Shown here: positions 22,044-33,544 of the stretch, piece by piece
Layout: each line of letters starts with the position of its first letter
How positions within the stretch are numbered: position 1 is the stretch's first letter
Assembly: GCA_000827265.1 (NCBI GenBank)
Contig: KN834749.1
Coordinates: 2,097,500-2,161,499 of the forward strand
Source: Collybiopsis luxurians FD-317 M1
Lineage: Eukaryota > Basidiomycota > Agaricomycetes > Agaricales > Omphalotaceae
Direction of reading: 5' to 3'
DNA length: 64,000 bases
Translations under genes and position numbers: made by a program
The notes under the pieces: generated by a model
The model's database searches: none
What the model was told of the DNA's origin: nothing
Seen by the model: the letters and a program-made list of their open reading frames with translations, nothing else

Positions 22044-25000
22044 CTACCGCATCAAGGTATCCGAGTTTGCATTGCGACTTCCTTGGCTATCAGCAGGAGC
22101 AGGTATACCGATAGATGTGGGTCTAGATCGGAAGATACCAACGCTTGCTTTCTTCCTAAGGTCAAACCTGGAAGGTGAGAAAGAAGTTAAGGAAGAAGTC
22201 CTAGTAGAGTTGGATGTTTCGGTGGCAGCACTAGCTCTATCTTTCTCTTTTCGTCGGTTCGGACTGGAGGTGTTGGGCTGATCTCCATCATCTCCAGCTA
22301 TTCCGCTCCGATTCCCTGTATGTGTCAAAAAACCGACGACTACACTCCACAAGTTATTTCCGCTCATGATTCCTCCCAGCCCTTTCACTTGGTCTTCCTG
22401 CAGCACCGCTTGGTCCGCTATTTTCGCAAGCATTAGTGCTTCACGCGTATCTCGACGAGCTACGAGGCTACTCGGTGGTGGATGCTCGTTATGATCCAGA
22501 GCCCATGACCATGACCATCCGGAAGATGCAAGAAGGGCAGTTTCAATAGAGAAAGGGGATTGGTGGGCGTCAATGATCTCGTCATCTTCCCTGAACTTCT
22601 CCTTTTCCTTCTCTACACTCCCTTGCAGTGCACTCATATTCTTAATCGTGTCTTTTCTTGCCTTCTTCAAGTGCTTGTTCCGCATTTTCTCTATTTCCTT
22701 CATAGTTCCGGAAAACTTTTTCTCGTAAACCGTTCGACCCTCGATGTACCGACGCATCGCCAATTCAGAGAATTCGCCGATCAAATGAGAGGGCAAAGTG
22801 AATGCAAGAAGCTCAGAGGGAGGCTCGAGAGTGCGTATTATTCCTCGAGTGGACACGCGCTCGCGGATCATTCCACATTTGTAGAGGGAGGGAAATTCCT
22901 AGTGAAAGATTCATTGTTGACGTTAGTTTGCCGAAGTGTTACTCAATCAAAAGTATAACAGTATAACGTACGGCGCTTTCAGAATAAACCACTGGATCTC
23001 CCGCGCATCTCTCCCGCCCTTCCACGGCTACACTTCTCTCTTCACGCTGAAGAACCTCTTGGAAGTAGGGATGTGAACTCTGCGGCAAAGAGAACGGGCC
23101 GGAAGGAGAAGACGTAGGCGACGGCGGCAAGGCAATTTTCGAGGGAGTCTGAGGAATCTCTGGGGCTGGTGAATCTAATCCAGCGGTTGGTAAAGTGAGA
23201 CCTTTGATATGGCCTCCATGAATACTAGGGGACAAAAGGGCCGGCGATATCTTTGACGAGGGAACGGATGGTGAGGAAGAAGTCGGCAACAGCAGAGGTG
23301 AAGGAGTCGCCGACACTTCGGCATCGCTAATTTGTTCCTGCGATGGCTCGGAAACAAGTGAATAGACGCCCAGAGGAGGAAACAGTTCCTTTTCGGACTC
23401 ATTTGGGTCATCTGTGAATTCCAATTTTGCGGGCGATTCCATCACCTGAAAGTCAGTAACTGGAGAAGGCGGAAGCGGGATGGAAAGAGGTGAGGCATCA
23501 TTAGGTACGGATGTCAACGATAGGGCGAGCGGAAGTGCAGGAACCGGCGGGATGCGTGACTTTTTTGGTTTCACTTCTGCCCCTTCCGTGGGATGGTCAG
23601 TGGTACCAGATTCGTCGTCCGGGACTGTTTTCGGAGGGACAGAGACAGATCTTGCCTTCCTCTTGCTGCGGCTTTCCGATTTAGAAAGCTTTCTTCCTTG
23701 AAGTTCCGAAGCAGATCTTTTCAGGTCAGAGTTGGTTTCGCTAGTACTAGTAGAAGCAGTGGATTTTCTCCCATTCCTCCGAATAGAGAATCCGCTTTTC
23801 GAAAACAACCCACTTCCACTGCTGGAAATAGACGCAAAAGATCGAGAAGATACGGGAGGGCTCGCCAAAGGCCCTCCAGCCGTATCTGTGGCCACTGCAG
23901 GATCTGTTTGGGTATTCGACTTCATACCGCCCAAGGAGTCAATATTGTCAGGGAAAAGCGGTATCCCTGTTACGTATTTACAGAAGGTGGCCATGGCACG
24001 GAAACAATATTTTGCTGGAGTGGTGAATGAGAAGAGGACAGGGAGGACGTGTGCAACGTCTATTGATTAAATACCTGAGTATCACAGTCGCAATTTAACA
24101 GGGCCAGGGTCATACCGTCATATACTTGTAAATGCACAGGTGTAGGTTTGCCTTTATATCTTTCCTCAATTCCGTAAAGAGCTGGATATAACGCCCTCGT
24201 CTCATCCTTGATGGGAAACTGCTCTGGATGAGCAGCCTTGTGAGCTCTAGATACATTCAAGTAATTCGCACCTAGAACAGCAACGAGGAGAACTAGATGA
24301 ACGTACTCACGTATAAATACCCTCATCCCTCAACACTTCCTTGTCACTGATAATCATCAACAAAGGCGGCATGTTTCCGAGATAGCCCAACGCTGGGCTA
24401 ACTAACGGATGGCCCAGCAACGCATTTGTTGTGTACAGCTGGATTTGTTGCTGTATACTAAGAATTTCACCGTTCTGCGCTTTCAGAATGATAGGCTCTC
24501 GCGCAGAAGCTGATCCGGCAGAGTTGTTGACCTCGGATGAGTTATGCGGCAGAGGAATAGGTGTAGTTGCGCCAATGTCCACTGGCATACGATCAGCCGT
24601 ATCAGTGCCAGATACGGCGGGTTCTGACCCGCTGAGTCCGAGCGAAACAACACTGGCATTAGGATCGTTGCCTCCTTCGCCTTTAAAAATCGTCCGAACT
24701 CTTTTCCTGAGGCCAGTCCTCACCCTTCCTGCCAATTCTTCGTCCGGTGGAGGCCACAGCGTGCTAGGCTTATGCAGCGACAGACCATACTTTGGGATAA
24801 CGTCTGTTGCAGTATTGACATGGATACTGGGGAAAGAATGTGTAAGGTCACACCAAGGGGATACCAGAACTGCTCCAGCTGGAGAAGGAAGCGATGCGTC
24901 ACGGATTACTTGAAGGAGAGCAAGTACCAAACCGCCGCCTGCAGAATCACCCGCGACGACGATATGCGACGACTTTACGGGTTTATGGGACGCTTCCAGA

Positions 25001-26084
25001 GGAGGTTGGATCAAGTATAAGTCTATGAGCATTTGTATTAGTTTCAACATCCAACTACATATTTAGTCCAGATGTACGCACATGCAGCAAGGAGATCATG
25101 TATAGCACAGGGAAAAGGATATTGAGGCGCCAAACGGTAATTGATTGCTGTACAGTCGATCCTTAATGACACACACTTGAAACTAGGAAAATATCGTACC
25201 GAAAACTCGTCCGTTGATCTTCCGCGCGAGTCGTTGAATGCTATATCTTTCTTGGTCCACCGAACCGAAATAATAACCCCCGCCTGCCCACCGCCGTGAT
25301 CCTTTTAGCACGATATAATCTGGATGTGAAGATGGATTACTCACCGTGTGCATATAGAATACATCGCATCGCGTCCATATCTTCATGGTAGGCAGTATTT
25401 TCGCTTCTGTCTGAGGTCGGTTCATCCTTGGCGTCGCGTCGCGTTTTCTCTCTTTCCTTGTATCTTCGTTTAGCTTCCTGCCAATCTTTCTTTGCTGTGA
25501 TCCACTGCGCATCTACACTGCATAGGTCGTCGTATGCACAGTGAAATCTGATTTGGTCAGAAACTCACCCATCAATACTTCTTACCTGCCACCATTTTAC
25601 CCCTCCGATTAGTTTTTGAGCGACATCCCTACCACCCAGCGCTGTTATAAGATGTTCTGCGGCTGCATCGCAGGATGACATTGGAACACGGACACGAACT
25701 ACGTGAACCCAAGGCGGAGATATCGTTCTTGTATTAGAGAAAGCTTGAACTTCTTCAACGGGATGACTAAAGACTACATATAGAGAATGTTGTCTGTTCT
25801 CAAGTTAAGCGCACTCACAGACTCGCTGCTTCCAGAAAAGCCTAAAGCGATGACGATGAGATAGAAGGCCTATGAGAAAAAGCTCTACAGACCTTCACAA
25901 TCGTGAAAATTTCATCGTACATCAATTCCTCTCGTCTTAGCTGTACCATTTCATCTCCCTCGTCCTTGCCATTATCTGAATGAACAAAGTCCCTTTTTAT
26001 TTTTTCGAGATAATGTTTGACCAGAGTTTCCAGTACAATCGGACCGACGCGTAGACCGACTCGACGAGTCAAGGAACTGGGCAT
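22044..26084 (-). CDS. HSL-type alpha/beta hydrolase (lipase/esterase) with long C-terminal tail
   Basis: Multi-exon minus-strand gene of more than 1,000 residues. The start is tentative: ATG at 26084 begins MPSSLTRRVGLRVGPIVLET. The open frame continues upstream to about 26273 without an ATG, so an extra 5-prime exon is possible. Catalytic features after splicing are the oxyanion motif HGGGYYFGS, VFAINYRLAPQYPFPCAIHD, and the nucleophile elbow VVAGDSAGGGLVLALL. The acid is in ISDKEVLRDEG and the His in VYDDVAHVLPVLFSF. The active site matches hormone-sensitive-lipase-family (GDSAG) enzymes. An insert of about 140 residues lies between the SPWCDLTHSFPS strand and the acid. The C-terminal 600 or so residues are mostly disordered, Ser/Pro-rich, with conserved patches (FPSLYKCGMIRERVSTRG). 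Likely a lipid-acting hydrolase; the substrate is unknown. Confidence 0.78.
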
Positions 26085-26511
26085 TGACTTGAAACCCCAA
26101 AGGTACGCGTCAATGAGCTGCAAAAAAGTACTCGAGTCGAGAAGGCCCGATGGAGCTCCTTCAAGCGGAGATGATGCGATATTGAAGATGGAAAGCCCCT
26201 CGTATGATAGCAAATTGAGTTTAGTTGAGTTGGATGGAAGTTGAGTTGACACTAGGCAGCAGAAACAATGCACTGGGACGGGAGCACCCTATGTGAAAGT
26301 GAACAACGTATTTGGATTCAAGAAAGCCCGAACCGGCTTATCCGGGGTTTCTTTCGGTCATGATGTAATGGTAATTATGTATAGTCTATTATACTTTTAA
26401 ATTTAAGCTTGCCATTCCCAGAACCTGCCAGAACTTCACAGGGCTGTCGACCACACTCAGAGATAATAAACTTGATACAACAATAAACCAAAAACTTTTT
26501 GCTTAAAAATT
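26085..26511. other. Region between HSL-type hydrolase start and aconitase stop
   Basis: The first 190 bp remain open in the hydrolase frame and might be 5-prime coding if an upstream exon exists. The remainder is AT-rich flank. No separate gene is seen. Confidence 0.4.
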
Positions 26512-29500
26512 CTACTTCATCTGAGAACGAATATAATTCAACGCGGAACCAGCACGAAGCCACTTGATCTGGTCAGTAGACATTGTGTGCTTGGTGGCTA
26601 TCTCAAACGTCTGTCCTGCACGAGTGGTCACCTTGAGCTTGATGGATGCATCGGGATTTCCTTCGATCAACTGAGCCACTCCGGCAGTCTCTATCACATC
26701 ACCAGATCCAATGCGAGAGTAGTCGGACTTGTCGGCAAACCATAGGGGAAGAATTCCTTGTTTCTGTTTTCAAGATGAAGTCGAGATGAGATTACAGTAA
26801 AAGGTGCAAAAGACATACCTTGAGATTGGTTTCATGGATTCGTGCAAACGAACGAGAAATGATAACATTGCATCCATAAAATCGAGGCTGCAAAGCTGCG
26901 TGCTCTCTAGCACTGCCTTCACCGTAGTTTTCATCAACGACCAGAGCCCAGGGTTGATTCCTGGCTTTCAGGCGTTTGGCAACATTAGGAATTGTATCTG
27001 TCTGTGAAGTTCCATCTGGAGCGTCATGGTCAAAAGCAACGTTCATGTCGCCGCCTTCGTCATTGACAGCCTAAGTAAAGCTCAGTGAATGGTCTGGAAA
27101 AGATGATTCTTAACACACAGTTATGACTGAATGAAGCACATAAGCGAGGTCAAAAACTCGCAAGTAAATCGGAAGACGCACGTAGATTTTCGGAAATGTT
27201 GGTGAGGTGTCCTTTATATTTCAGCCAAGGACCTGCAGCCGAGATATGATCGGTGGTACATTTTCCTAAGTGTGGTGATGCTATGAAATAGCCAATCGTG
27301 AAGATGATTGCAGGCTACTTTACCTCTTACTCTCATTAAAATCTTCAACGGTGGAAGCTCCAAACCATTATTTCCGTCACCGAATGGGCTGACGAACGGC
27401 TGAAGAAGCTCCAAGCGTTGTGAGTCCTTTTTTATGACGACTTCAGTATCGGGTTGAGGTTCCGGGGTTGGTGAAGGGTAAAAACCAATCTCCCCTGGCG
27501 TGAAACCAGCCGTCGGAAGATCTTGACCAGTGGGGGGAGAAAACTTGAACAGCTCGCCGGACGAGAGTGTTATCGAATCAGTTATAGGGTTAAATGACAG
27601 ATTTCCGGAGAAAGCCATCGCAGTGACTATAGTCGGTGACGCAAGGAAGTTCATAGTATAACGGTTTCCGTCATTTCGTGATTTAAAATTCCTGTTGAAG
27701 CTGGTGAGGATCGCTATCATCCACAATGAGCATTCAAAAATTAGCAAAGTCATAAGGTAATGACTAACCGTTCTCCTCCCCTTGTTTGTCTTCCCGCTTC
27801 CACTGTAGGAATCCTGAGGATCAGCAGTTACAAGTTGTACAGCTCTAATTTACCTGGCCAATACAGGGACCACATGCATTAGCAAGTACCACGGCACCTA
27901 CATCTTGAAGCGTAGAGGTGACGTTGTCGCGTTCCATTGTAGCCCTGATTTGTTCAGATCCTGGAGTGCAGAGGAATGGTACCTGTATCCTTGCTCAGTT
28001 ACTGAGAATGCTAGAGGAAGGAGAATCATCCCACCTTGGTTGTCAGTCCAGCAGCTTTGGCTTGACGCGCAAGGTCCGCGACTCTGGTCTTCGCAATTTG
28101 AGTATTTCTCTGTGTAAATTTAAAAGGAAGAGAAATTCTTATACCATATCCTCATATGAGCTGTTCGTACAAGATCCAATGAGGCCAGCAGATAATTCAT
28201 CCTTCCATCCCTGCTCCTTGACAAATGCGCCGAATTTAGACAGTGGTGTAGCCAAATCTGGAGTAAATGGGCCATTGATAGTTGGTTCCAACTCAGACAG
28301 GTTCTACGCACAAGATTAACGAAAAGAAACAGAGGTAGATATCGTGTACGCACAATTTCGACGACTTCATCGTACTCTGCACCTTTGTCTGCAGATAGGA
28401 AGCCTTGAGCCGCGGCCTTATCGGCAGCTTGAGCGACCGGGCCACGGCCAGTGGCGTGTAAGTAACTGCGCATGTTGCTAGTATAAGGAAAAGTGGAGGT
28501 TGTTGCGCCAACTTCGGCACCCATGTTGGCTATAGTCGCCAGACCTGTTAATTCAGAGCGTTAACGATCGAACCTGAATAGTGGGATATCACTTACCCGT
28601 GCAAGATTGGCTAGCTACGCCAGGCCCAAAGTACTCGATGATTCTTCCTGTGCCTCCCTATCAAAGGTTGAGTGCTACATTCGCAAAAATTGTCTCGTCA
28701 ACCTACTCGAACTGTGAGTTTGCCGGCGAGGTGCAAAATTAAATCTTTTGTAGTAGCCCATCCCGAAAGTTGACCCGTGAGGTGAACACCTATCGTCTCC
28801 TCAATCAGAAAACAGTAGGGTAACAATTGGAAGACCATTACCAATGATTTGAGGTGCTTTCAGTTCCCAAGGCGTACCAGTCATAGCGTCGACGGCATCA
28901 GCACCACCGACACCGATAGCAAGCATACCAAGCCCGCCAGCATTCGGAGTATGCGAGTCTGAAATTCACTTGATTGGCGGCTCGCCCTCGCATATCTATT
29001 TAGAACACTAACCTGTACCAAGCCTGCCAAAAGTCAGGTAATGGGTCATCAAGTGAGGAAGATAATAGCTTACATTAGCATCCCTGGGGCTGCATAGTTC
29101 TCCAGAACTATCTGATGGATAATTCCAGAACCTGGACGCCAGAACTCGATACCGTATTTGCGAGCAGCACTTTCCAAGAATTCAAAAACTTCTTGATTTG
29201 AGACGATGGACCGCTACTGATTCATTTGAGTTTTGGGGACATCTGTTACACGGTGAGACTACCTCTAGATCAGGTTTGGCACCTTCAGCTGCCTGTATAA
29301 GGTGGTCACAATGTATACTGGTAGGGACAGCACACTGGGGCAACCCAGCACTCATGAACTGCAGTCTGAAACGCGATAAGCATCGATTCCTGCATATAGA
29401 TTTCGAATTTAAGCCTACAGTGCCATTCTAATGAAAATGTAAGAAGAAATGGAGAATTGTTAAAAGTTCAGAACGTACTGAGCGGATGCATCCTGCATGG

Positions 29501-29765
29501 CCACTCTTTCAGGCTTTAGCTGCAGATAAGCTTCACCCCGAATACGTCCCCCGTTCCCTAGACCATTTATTGGGTCGTGAAGATGGCTATACAGAATTTT
29601 TTCCGCCAAAGTTAAAGGCCTTTTGAGGGTACTGCGAGCATGTTCGAGATTTTGGATGAGAGTGGTATACGGAGGCGTTATGGAATCAAAATTTCGCGGA
29701 ATGGAAGGGGCATGAGTCGCAAAAGTCCGTGTACGCGCCAGGCGCTGCATAGCTGGTCGTACCAT
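26512..29765 (-). CDS. ACO2: Mitochondrial aconitase, Aco2 type
   Basis: About a dozen exons. The start at 29765 gives a presequence [20 protein letters not shown]. Aconitase motifs are [47 protein letters not shown] and [13 protein letters not shown]. Iron-sulfur cysteines lie in [11 protein letters not shown] and ACGPCIGQW. Further motifs are [41 protein letters not shown] and [14 protein letters not shown]. Wording such as [22 protein letters not shown] and [10 protein letters not shown] follows yeast Aco2 more than Aco1. Aco2-type enzymes dehydrate homocitrate in the lysine alpha-aminoadipate pathway, though citrate/isocitrate activity cannot be excluded. Exon 2 (29419-29427) is a 9-nt microexon encoding part of MAL. 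Exon 1 is 29479-29765 and exon 3 begins at 29365. Confidence 0.9.
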
Positions 29766-30082
29766 GTTGCTGGACACGAACAGGATCAGCAGTTTGAGGA
29801 CTTGACTGTTATCTCCGAAAAAAAAAATCGGCCGAGCAGCCGATCCCATCAACCAATCACCAACGACTTTTTAGTGGTCTGAGCGACAGAAAGGTAAAGC
29901 AACTAATAACTGGATATAAGGAAGCAATTACTACAGGAAGGCGGATTGAGCAATCGAGAGTATCAAATCGACCGGTAGTAGTTGTCATGGCTCAAGCAAC
30001 GAGATCCATGATCTCTACTTGCACTATCTATTTGAGATACTATTTGAGATACTATTCCGAGGTTGGAATGCGTATGCAGCAT
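29766..30082. promoter_or_regulatory. Aconitase promoter / aminotransferase 3-prime flank
   Basis: 317 bp. Contains a short tandem repeat at 30029-30056. No gene is seen. Confidence 0.5.
30029..30056. repeat. 12-nt tandem repeat, 2.3 copies
   Basis: Unit TATTTGAGATAC is repeated directly at 30029-30040 and 30041-30052, followed by TATT. Upstream of the aconitase start by about 265 bp. Function unknown. Confidence 0.6.
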
Positions 30083-31839
30083 TTAGGCGGTTACTTCAAC
30101 ACTCCATTCACTCGGAATAGTGCCCATTTGTCTACCGACAAGCTCTGTCCAGATCGGTCTTGAGACTGGTCCCATCCCATCTTCGCCAGTTGGAATGTGG
30201 ACGTCCTTTCCGAGATATCCAATCCTGTTAACAGGACTAATAACAGCAGCAGTACCTGAACCAAAAAGCTCAACAAGAGTCCCAGCTGCTTCAGCTTCCT
30301 GAATTTCCTTCATCGTGACAGGTCGTTCTGACACAATAAGGTTGTCGGGAAGGTTGGGGAGTTTGTACTTTCCGGAAGCATGATCGCGAGCAAGTGAAAG
30401 CACAGAGTCCCTTGTAACTCCGGGGAGGATCATACCATCGAGTGACGGGGTAACAAGTTCAAAAGCTTCAATGAATTTATTCAGCATTCGAGAACGCATG
30501 AAGAAAGCTTGAGATTTACCGTCTCCTTTCTTGAATACGACAAACATATTCATCGTACCCACCTGGCAATATTTGGGTTTAAAATACCAAAATTAATACG
30601 ACCTGACAATCACCTCAGTAAGATAATGCTCAGGTCCGTGTAACCACAAGTTTTGAGCGTAGCCCAACTTCGCAGCTTCTTTCTGGGGCATAACTCCAGG
30701 TGCATAGTTGACGCCGAGTTTGTAAGCGCCAGTGCCTTGCCAAATGAAAGGCTGATGATTAGGTTGCTCATCAAATGTGTATCATGGGTTGTACATACCT
30801 CCGGGCGCTGCACGAATGTATTCTGTAGTTCCGTGAAGCGCGATGGGCTTGAAACCATCGGGATAGTAAGGTCCCACAGGACTGCAAATGACGAAAAGTA
30901 AAGCTTCACTTGGAGGAGCAACACCAATGAATTTTTGTGTGCCAACTGAAAGTTCATAAAAATCATTCGTGAGTGTTAGAGCTCGTTTTCAGGAAACACA
31001 CAGATGTACTCATGGTAGGCCGAATATACAAACTATGACCTGGTTCTCTTGGAATCCACTCCCTCTCAATATGGATCAGCTTCTTGATCAGCTCCAGCAA
31101 AGCATCGCCATCAAATGCCTACTCGAGCCCGGAGGACTAAAATCAGATAAAAAGTCCAGTAGAACATAACTGAGATCATACTGGTAAAGCAAGACGTGCG
31201 GCGCTAACGTTCATCCGTTTCATGTTCATATCCGGACGGAACAACGTTACTTTGCCATTTTCGTCACGATACGCTTTCAATCCTTCGAAAATAGTTTGCG
31301 CATAGTGGAGTACTGTGCAACTTGGTTCGAGGGAAAGAGTGCCGTCTATTCGGAATGATCGATATCAACTTGGATTTGTTAGAATTCGAATTTAACGTAC
31401 AAGGTTCGATTTTAGGAACTCCCCATCCTTCCAATAAGTTCCAAGGAATAGTCAGCATATGATCTGTCTGAGGAACGATTCAACTTCCGGACTTGGTGAT
31501 TAAAGAATTGGCCACGCACAAACGTATGCCCGAATACGAGAGATTTTGACGGCGGAGGACTTTTTGCGTTTCGAGTCCGAATAAATTCCAGACGATTAGG
31601 CTGTTGAAATAGGGAAGTGAGCATAACAGGTCGAGAGAGACATAACTTGAACATTAGTCTAGCCGAATTCACGAAGGTTCGCGTCAAAAGTTGGAACTTG
31701 CCTGAATATCTGGCAGAGCAACGACTTCACCCGTCATTGCGTCTCTGTGGAAGAGCCTTGATGATAGTAACGAGGTGGATCCATATGTGCGTCTGCTTCC
31801 CTGACGACGTAGTGAGCGGAGGACGAGTGGGGAGGCCAT
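30083..31839 (-). CDS. BAT1: Branched-chain amino-acid aminotransferase (mitochondrial BAT1-like)
   Basis: Minus-strand gene of about eight exons. It starts [16 protein letters not shown], an Arg/Ser-rich mitochondrial presequence. Class IV PLP transaminase features are [40 protein letters not shown], and [19 protein letters not shown]. The PLP lysine region is [20 protein letters not shown], followed by [42 protein letters not shown] and the C-terminus [13 protein letters not shown]. The enzyme interconverts Leu/Ile/Val with their 2-oxoacids. The first intron starts with GC rather than GT (CAG then GCAAGT), a clear GC-AG intron after the codons for ALPDIQ. Its promoter has a CACGTG at 31906-31911. 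Confidence 0.92.
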
Positions 31840-32055
31840 GCTAAGAGTGTAAAGCAAAGGAAGAAAATTACTGACTCGTTTCAGTCACGGTCCGAACTTC
31901 CGCAGCACGTGCAGAAGGCCAAAGCGAGATCTATCATTCCATAAATGGAAATCGTAACGGCATTGTATTAGGTTTGTACCAGTATTACATCCGTAACACG
32001 TCTGTGGCGTCCATCCAAATGCTGCATGACCCACAGTATGATAACTAAGGCTGCA

Positions 32056-33409
32056 TCAAATATCCCGATTTTCTATCGAAAAGATTCTCCCCTGGTGCTC
32101 GTTTCCTGGCAAGAAAATCATCGGATACACAGAGCATGGCATAGCGCGCTTCATTGAGTCGTAGGATAGCTGGGGTATAGAAGGGATTGGTATAACAACG
32201 GGACGACTTTGAAGATTTTCAGCATCGCCTTTCTTGAATAGGAAACTGTTTCGGTAAACCTCTTGAGTTTTAACTCGGCCCCAGAATGATTTGAAAGCAT
32301 CTCCAGCGTCCACTGTGGGTTTAGCAATGTCTCGAGAGTCGCAGTTGTGGCTGAAATTAAATTTGTGAGAATGGGATAGGACTCTTACATCTTGGACGAC
32401 TTGCCGTTGATCTTCCTTCTTCAAGATTGGTTTCAGCGCGCGCCGAGTCAGTGGTTGCATAGTAAACGGTTTGTTATTATTTGCCTTGAATGATTGAGCG
32501 ATCCGGTCACTTGGAGAAGAAGCAAGGGGCGACGAGGATGAAGCGGAAATAACAGGCTTGATCTGCATTAGGTTTGGCGTGGGGTTATTTTTCGTGGTAG
32601 AAAAAGTGGACGCGATCAAGAACGGCATTGGGACCATGCTTGGCGAGGAAATTTTGAAAGTATTCCCAGTGCGGACATTCACAGATGAAAATGCGGTGCG
32701 TTGACGCTTATAGGGACGTGTATCATTGTCCCATGAAGGAGAATCTATGGCGAAGAAAGGTCGTTTAAGGCGAGAGACAGGTTGGATGGGATGGGCTTCG
32801 CTTTCTTGGTGGAGCTTGGATATAGGTTGACTTTGGCAGGGGATCGTAGCTGGAATACTAACGAGTCCAATTCGTGTTGGATCGAAATAGTCTGAGGAGG
32901 CGAATGAGGGACCGGGAACCGGTGAGAGATAGGCAAGGCTCACCGTCAAGCACAAAGCGGGATATGGGCATCAAGGTCTGGTTATCTACACAGTAGGAGA
33001 CCCAAATACCGTGAAGAACCTTAAAAATAGCATTAAATGAGCTTTATACCTAAATGGACGTGCCTTACGGTGATGCTCTTCCTAGAAAGCCTGTGGATGA
33101 AGAATCAAAAAAAGACGCTGCATAGAAATGAGGAGTCCAAGTCACAGATTAACCCAGGGATCATCCATTCCGTTGCAGAAGAAACATGAGGTCTGATAGA
33201 ATTCTTGCTCTGAAGTCATTATTGTGCCGCCATGTCGTGCTGGAAAGGGATCAGTTGGGAGGAGAACAAGGTGATTATATGCGCACTCCAGATAGACCGC
33301 AGAGAATTTGAGACTAAAGGGCTGAAGCAACCTATTGATTTGAATCATTATCGCTGACTAGATACGAAAATCTAGCGTACTGAGTACCTTTGAGATTTTC
33401 AAAGAGCAT
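32056..33409 (-). CDS. Hypothetical protein with a BRCT-like N-terminus
   Basis: Five-exon model: 33381-33409, 33146-33313, 33069-33090, 32944-33019 and 32056-32891. All phases agree and give 376 residues. Exons 2-5 are well supported by matched GT-AG ends and introns of 49-55 nt; the first exon (MLFENLKGT) is less certain. The joined N-terminus reads like one BRCT domain. It has a beta start LKFSAVYLEC, the RHGGTI turn, and a final helix with the BRCT Trp in ITVLHGIWVSYCVDNQTLMP. The remaining 280 residues are disordered and basic (KRPFFAID, RPYKRQRTAF). BRCT proteins usually act in DNA repair, replication or telomere binding (fungal Rap1-like proteins have one N-terminal BRCT), but no further domain supports a specific role. 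Confidence 0.55.
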
Positions 33410-33444
33410 AGGTATATCAAGGCGGACCGCAAGGACCGTGACTG

Positions 33445-33454
33445 TTCACGTGAA
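33445..33454. promoter_or_regulatory. TTCACGTGAA palindrome in the BRCT-gene/ERG9 promoter
   Basis: Ten-nt perfect palindrome with a CACGTG core, about 36 bp before the BRCT-gene start and about 91 bp before the squalene synthase start. Candidate bHLH site. Confidence 0.45.
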
Positions 33455-33544
33455 TAAGTAGTCGTACGATGGAGAAAAAAATTGTGGAACAAAATTAAAG
33501 TGCTCCCTCGGTTCTTTCCCCACTTCCATCCCTCAGAACCAACA

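Noticed and set aside
25190..25330. Apparent loss of the HGGG oxyanion motif in the HSL-type hydrolase (reads RRWAGGGYYFG in the open frame)
   Set aside because: A 61-nt GT-AG intron (GTGAGT donor after the codons for LYAH, GGGCAG acceptor) joins CAC-G to GC-GGG-GGT and restores HGGGYYFGS, so the motif is intact.
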